From Balneolales bacterium (GTDB lineage Bacteria; Bacteroidota; Rhodothermia; Balneolales; Natronogracilivirgulaceae): a stretch of 8,625 bases of DNA. Numbering within the stretch: the first letter of the stretch is position 1; each line of letters begins with the position of its first letter. Position numbers and translations under genes: made by a program. Below, piece by piece: positions 7,342 through 8,625 of this stretch. The stretch is from contig SLLW01000199.1 of NCBI GenBank assembly GCA_007133875.1, positions 1 to 8,625 on the forward strand, read 5' to 3'. Below the pieces are notes generated by a model. That model searched no databases and was not told the DNA's origin. It worked only from the letters and a program-made list of their open reading frames with translations.

Positions 7342-7369
7342 TTGCAAAACCCGGATGATTTTCTATATT
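7342..7369 (+). promoter_or_regulatory. Candidate sigma-70-like promoter of the RraA-like gene
   Basis: TTGCAA (7342-7347, four of six matches to TTGACA), a 16-bp spacer, and TATATT (7364-7369, five of six matches to TATAAT). The pair lies just after the stop codon of the peptidase gene. The predicted start of transcription is about 7375-7377, inside the palindrome at 7365-7403. Only sequence resemblance supports it. Confidence 0.4.
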
Positions 7370-7403
7370 TAGATTAATAAAATTGATTTATTAATCTAAA
7401 TAT
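7365..7403. promoter_or_regulatory. Perfect AT-rich palindrome, 17-bp arms, 5-base centre; probable operator
   Basis: ATATTTAGATTAATAAA (7365-7381) is the exact reverse complement of TTTATTAATCTAAATAT (7387-7403), with ATTGA between them. Only one base pair per arm is G-C. It overlaps the candidate -10 and transcription start of the next gene and ends 4 bases before its Shine-Dalgarno sequence. No T-run follows, so a terminator for the upstream gene is unlikely. A repressor operator fits the position best. A small mobile palindrome or a DNA cruciform site is possible. If transcribed from upstream, the RNA would form a long AU hairpin directly before the ribosome-binding site. Confidence 0.65.
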
Positions 7404-7407
7404 TTAT

Positions 7408-7412
7408 GGAGG
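7408..7412 (+). promoter_or_regulatory. Shine-Dalgarno sequence GGAGG that fixes the start at 7418
   Basis: GGAGG is followed by five bases (CCAAT) and ATG 7418. It is the only strong Shine-Dalgarno sequence I see in the window. It shows that the in-frame ATG at 7406, which overlaps it, is not the real start. The product from 7418 begins MNKQ, a normal signal-peptide N-region. Confidence 0.75.
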
Positions 7413-7417
7413 CCAAT

Positions 7418-8308
7418 ATGAACAAACAGATCCTGCTTATCTGTGTTCTGACAGTGGTTTTGGGCGGATTCAATACCGGTATTGCACTTCCGGATAATAA
7501 TAACGGCGTTTCTGATGACGTTTTGCTGGAATTGTATGATGGAGCACGTGTTGCCGATGTCGTGGATGGGATGGTGACGGTCGGCTATATCGATGTTGGA
7601 GTCATGGATCCGAAAATTTCCCCGCTATGGAAGGATGTCCAAAACATGGAACACCGTTTCTCGGGAATCGCCGTCACCGTTCGGTACGGGCCAACCAACC
7701 GTCCAAAACATCCGGGAGCGGATCTGACAGATCCGACCAATTACGAAGCGTACCGTGAGTGGCGTGGTATGTGGTACAATGAGCTCTCTCCCGAACCTTT
7801 TCAGGAGTACATCAGGGAAGGTTCCGTGGTAGTCATCGATAACCAGGGGGTCAATGATGCCGGTTCGGTCGGATCCAAAAACATTATGGACTGGCAGAAC
7901 CAGGGTTCGGTCGGTGTGGTATCAGCCGGTGGAATCCGTGATATCGATGAAATCATTCTGCAGCGCAATCCGGTGTATACCGACTACTATAATCGGGGGC
8001 GTGGCGAACGAATTGGCCGGAATGAGGTTATAGATGTTCAGCGTCCCGTAGTTATCGGAGATGTGCTTATCTATCCCGGTGACGTCATTGTAGCAGATGC
8101 CGACGGGGTAGTTGTCGTTCCGCGACGCATTGCTGTTCGCGTCGGGCAGATCGCCTATCAGGAACTGGTGGACGATATTGTGGGGCGCAGAGCGCTTTAT
8201 GAAGAGCTTGATTTACCTTTTGACGAAACAGTGCGTATTCGCGAAGAGCCCGAAGAGTTCTTCCGCCGACTCGGTCTGCCGCAGGATCCCAACCAACCCC
8301 GGGAGTGA
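7418..8308 (+). CDS. Secreted RraA-like / HMG-aldolase-fold protein
   Basis: A 296-residue protein with the RraA-like fold, shared by RNase E regulator RraA, class II 4-hydroxy-4-methyl-2-oxoglutarate/4-carboxy-4-hydroxy-2-oxoadipate aldolases and oxaloacetate decarboxylases. Visible family features (numbered from ATG 7418) are the glycine loop GSVGSKN at 149-155, GVVSAGGIRD ending in Arg174-Asp175 (the pyruvate- and metal-binding pair in the aldolases), NPVY after it, then PVVIGDVLIYPGDVIVADADGVVVVP at about 210-235. The key residues being present suggests an enzyme rather than a degraded copy. Unusually, it starts with a Sec signal peptide (MNKQ, hydrophobic core to about residue 20, cleavage likely near IALPD), so it should act in the periplasm or outside. 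It is longer than typical RraA (about 160) or HMG aldolase (about 230), with an insert of some 30 residues around 90-125 rich in Pro, Trp and Tyr, and a C-terminal tail. The substrate is unknown. It is flanked by an operator-like palindrome and a strong terminator, so it is probably a single-gene unit. Confidence 0.82.
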   Translation: MNKQILLICVLTVVLGGFNTGIALPDNNNGVSDDVLLELYDGARVADVVDGMVTVGYIDVGVMDPKISPLWKDVQNMEHRFSGIAVTVRYGPTNRPKHPGADLTDPTNYEAYREWRGMWYNELSPEPFQEYIREGSVVVIDNQGVNDAGSVGSKNIMDWQNQGSVGVVSAGGIRDIDEIILQRNPVYTDYYNRGRGERIGRNEVIDVQRPVVIGDVLIYPGDVIVADADGVVVVPRRIAVRVGQIAYQELVDDIVGRRALYEELDLPFDETVRIREEPEEFFRRLGLPQDPNQPRE

Positions 8309-8338
8309 ATTCCTGAACCTGACAGAGTCTGAACATAT

Positions 8339-8371
8339 AAAATCCGGGAGCAACTTCCTTCCCGGATTTTT
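8339..8371. terminator. Strong intrinsic terminator, usable from both strands
   Basis: AAAATCCGGGA (8339-8349) pairs perfectly with TCCCGGATTTT (8360-8370) around a 10-base loop, and another T follows. Plus-strand transcripts of the RraA-like gene would end in a U-tract. On the minus strand the flanking A-run gives the same arrangement for the converging beta-mannosidase-like gene that ends at 8388. The symmetric A and T flanks mark a shared terminator between convergent genes. Confidence 0.9.
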
Positions 8372-8387
8372 CTCTGAATACGCGTCA

Positions 8388-8625
8388 CTAATACGTATCG
8401 ATCAATGAAATCACCCGGACCTTCTTCTCCACATTCGGTACATCACCCGAAGCCTCTATCACTACCTCTTTTGTCTCTCCCGGCTCCATATCAAAAAAGT
8501 TGTCGGAGCAATGGTGTTCAACACCTTCCAATGACAAATATACATTTTTTGCGAAACGCCGGGAATGAAGCGTGATCCGGTATCCACCGGCAACAGTTAA
8601 CATTTCATACGAAAGACCGGGATCC
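8388..8625 (-). CDS. GH2 beta-mannosidase-like glycosidase, C-terminal part
   Basis: The minus-strand frame is open from the window edge to a TAG stop at 8388-8390, giving the last 78 residues. The start lies outside the window. The segment RRFAKNVYLSLEG, then CSDNFFDMEPGE, matches the C-terminal Ig-like domain of family GH2 beta-mannosidases, where a (F/Y)SDN(F/Y)FD-x-x-PGE signature is typical. These enzymes release beta-linked mannose from the non-reducing end of manno-oligosaccharides or N-glycan cores. The catalytic domain is not visible, so activity and export cannot be judged. Another GH2 member, such as an exo-beta-glucosaminidase, is possible but less likely. It converges on the RraA-like gene and shares the terminator at 8339-8371. 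Confidence 0.75.
   Translation of the reverse strand, partial: DPGLSYEMLTVAGGYRITLHSRRFAKNVYLSLEGVEHHCSDNFFDMEPGETKEVVIEASGDVPNVEKKVRVISLIDTY

Noticed and set aside
7406..7417. ATG 7406 as the start of the RraA-like gene
   Set aside because: It overlaps the GGAGG Shine-Dalgarno sequence, which is well placed for ATG 7418. The added residues MEAN have no purpose before the signal peptide.
8620..8625. GGATCC at the exact end of the window, suggesting a cloning boundary
   Set aside because: The sextet lies in frame inside the beta-mannosidase-like gene (encoding part of D-P) and also occurs elsewhere in the window. There is no reason to call it an artefact.

Overview
The window reads like an ordinary chromosomal stretch from a Bacteroidota-related bacterium, most likely the Balneolota/Rhodothermota side. 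This placement is an inference. It rests on the style of the proteins (a PEP carboxylase with HGRGGTISRG and a GLGTTG C-terminus, a lipoprotein prolyl oligopeptidase with an acidic sequence, a secreted RraA-like protein), on starts that mostly lack Shine-Dalgarno sequences, and on one candidate TAnnTTTG promoter element. Base composition looks close to half G+C. No RNA gene, CRISPR array, insertion sequence or prophage gene was seen.

Layout. 1-226: the tail of a reading frame that resembles an internal part of a GH95 alpha-L-fucosidase. It stops at a conserved Trp position and overlaps a local imperfect direct repeat, so it is probably a gene remnant. 227-910: a free-standing B3/B4 (Phe-tRNA-synthetase-like) domain protein. 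911-1010: two compact palindromes. 1011-1772: a classical short-chain dehydrogenase. 1773-2012: a 240-base leader with a repeated TCACGTAA box and a small GC hairpin. 2013-4886: phosphoenolpyruvate carboxylase. 4887-5093: promoter region. 5094-7337: an S9A prolyl oligopeptidase exported as a lipoprotein. 7338-7417: a short promoter region holding a perfect 17-bp-arm AT-rich palindrome. 7418-8308: a secreted RraA/HMG-aldolase-like protein. 8339-8371: a strong terminator that can serve both strands. 8388-8625: the C-terminal end of a GH2 beta-mannosidase-like enzyme on the minus strand, cut by the window edge.

How the genes fit together. All complete genes lie on the plus strand, but the gaps (68 to 240 bases) and the palindromes between them suggest mostly separate transcription units rather than one operon. 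PEP carboxylase is central anaplerotic metabolism. The fucosidase remnant, the beta-mannosidase, the lipoprotein peptidase and the exported RraA-like protein fit a heterotroph that degrades extracellular glycans and peptides. I see no evidence for a novel multi-gene system. The points most worth a second look are the palindrome over the promoter of the RraA-like gene, the broken GH95 frame, the substituted aspartate-effector residues in PEP carboxylase, and the signal peptide on the RraA-like protein.
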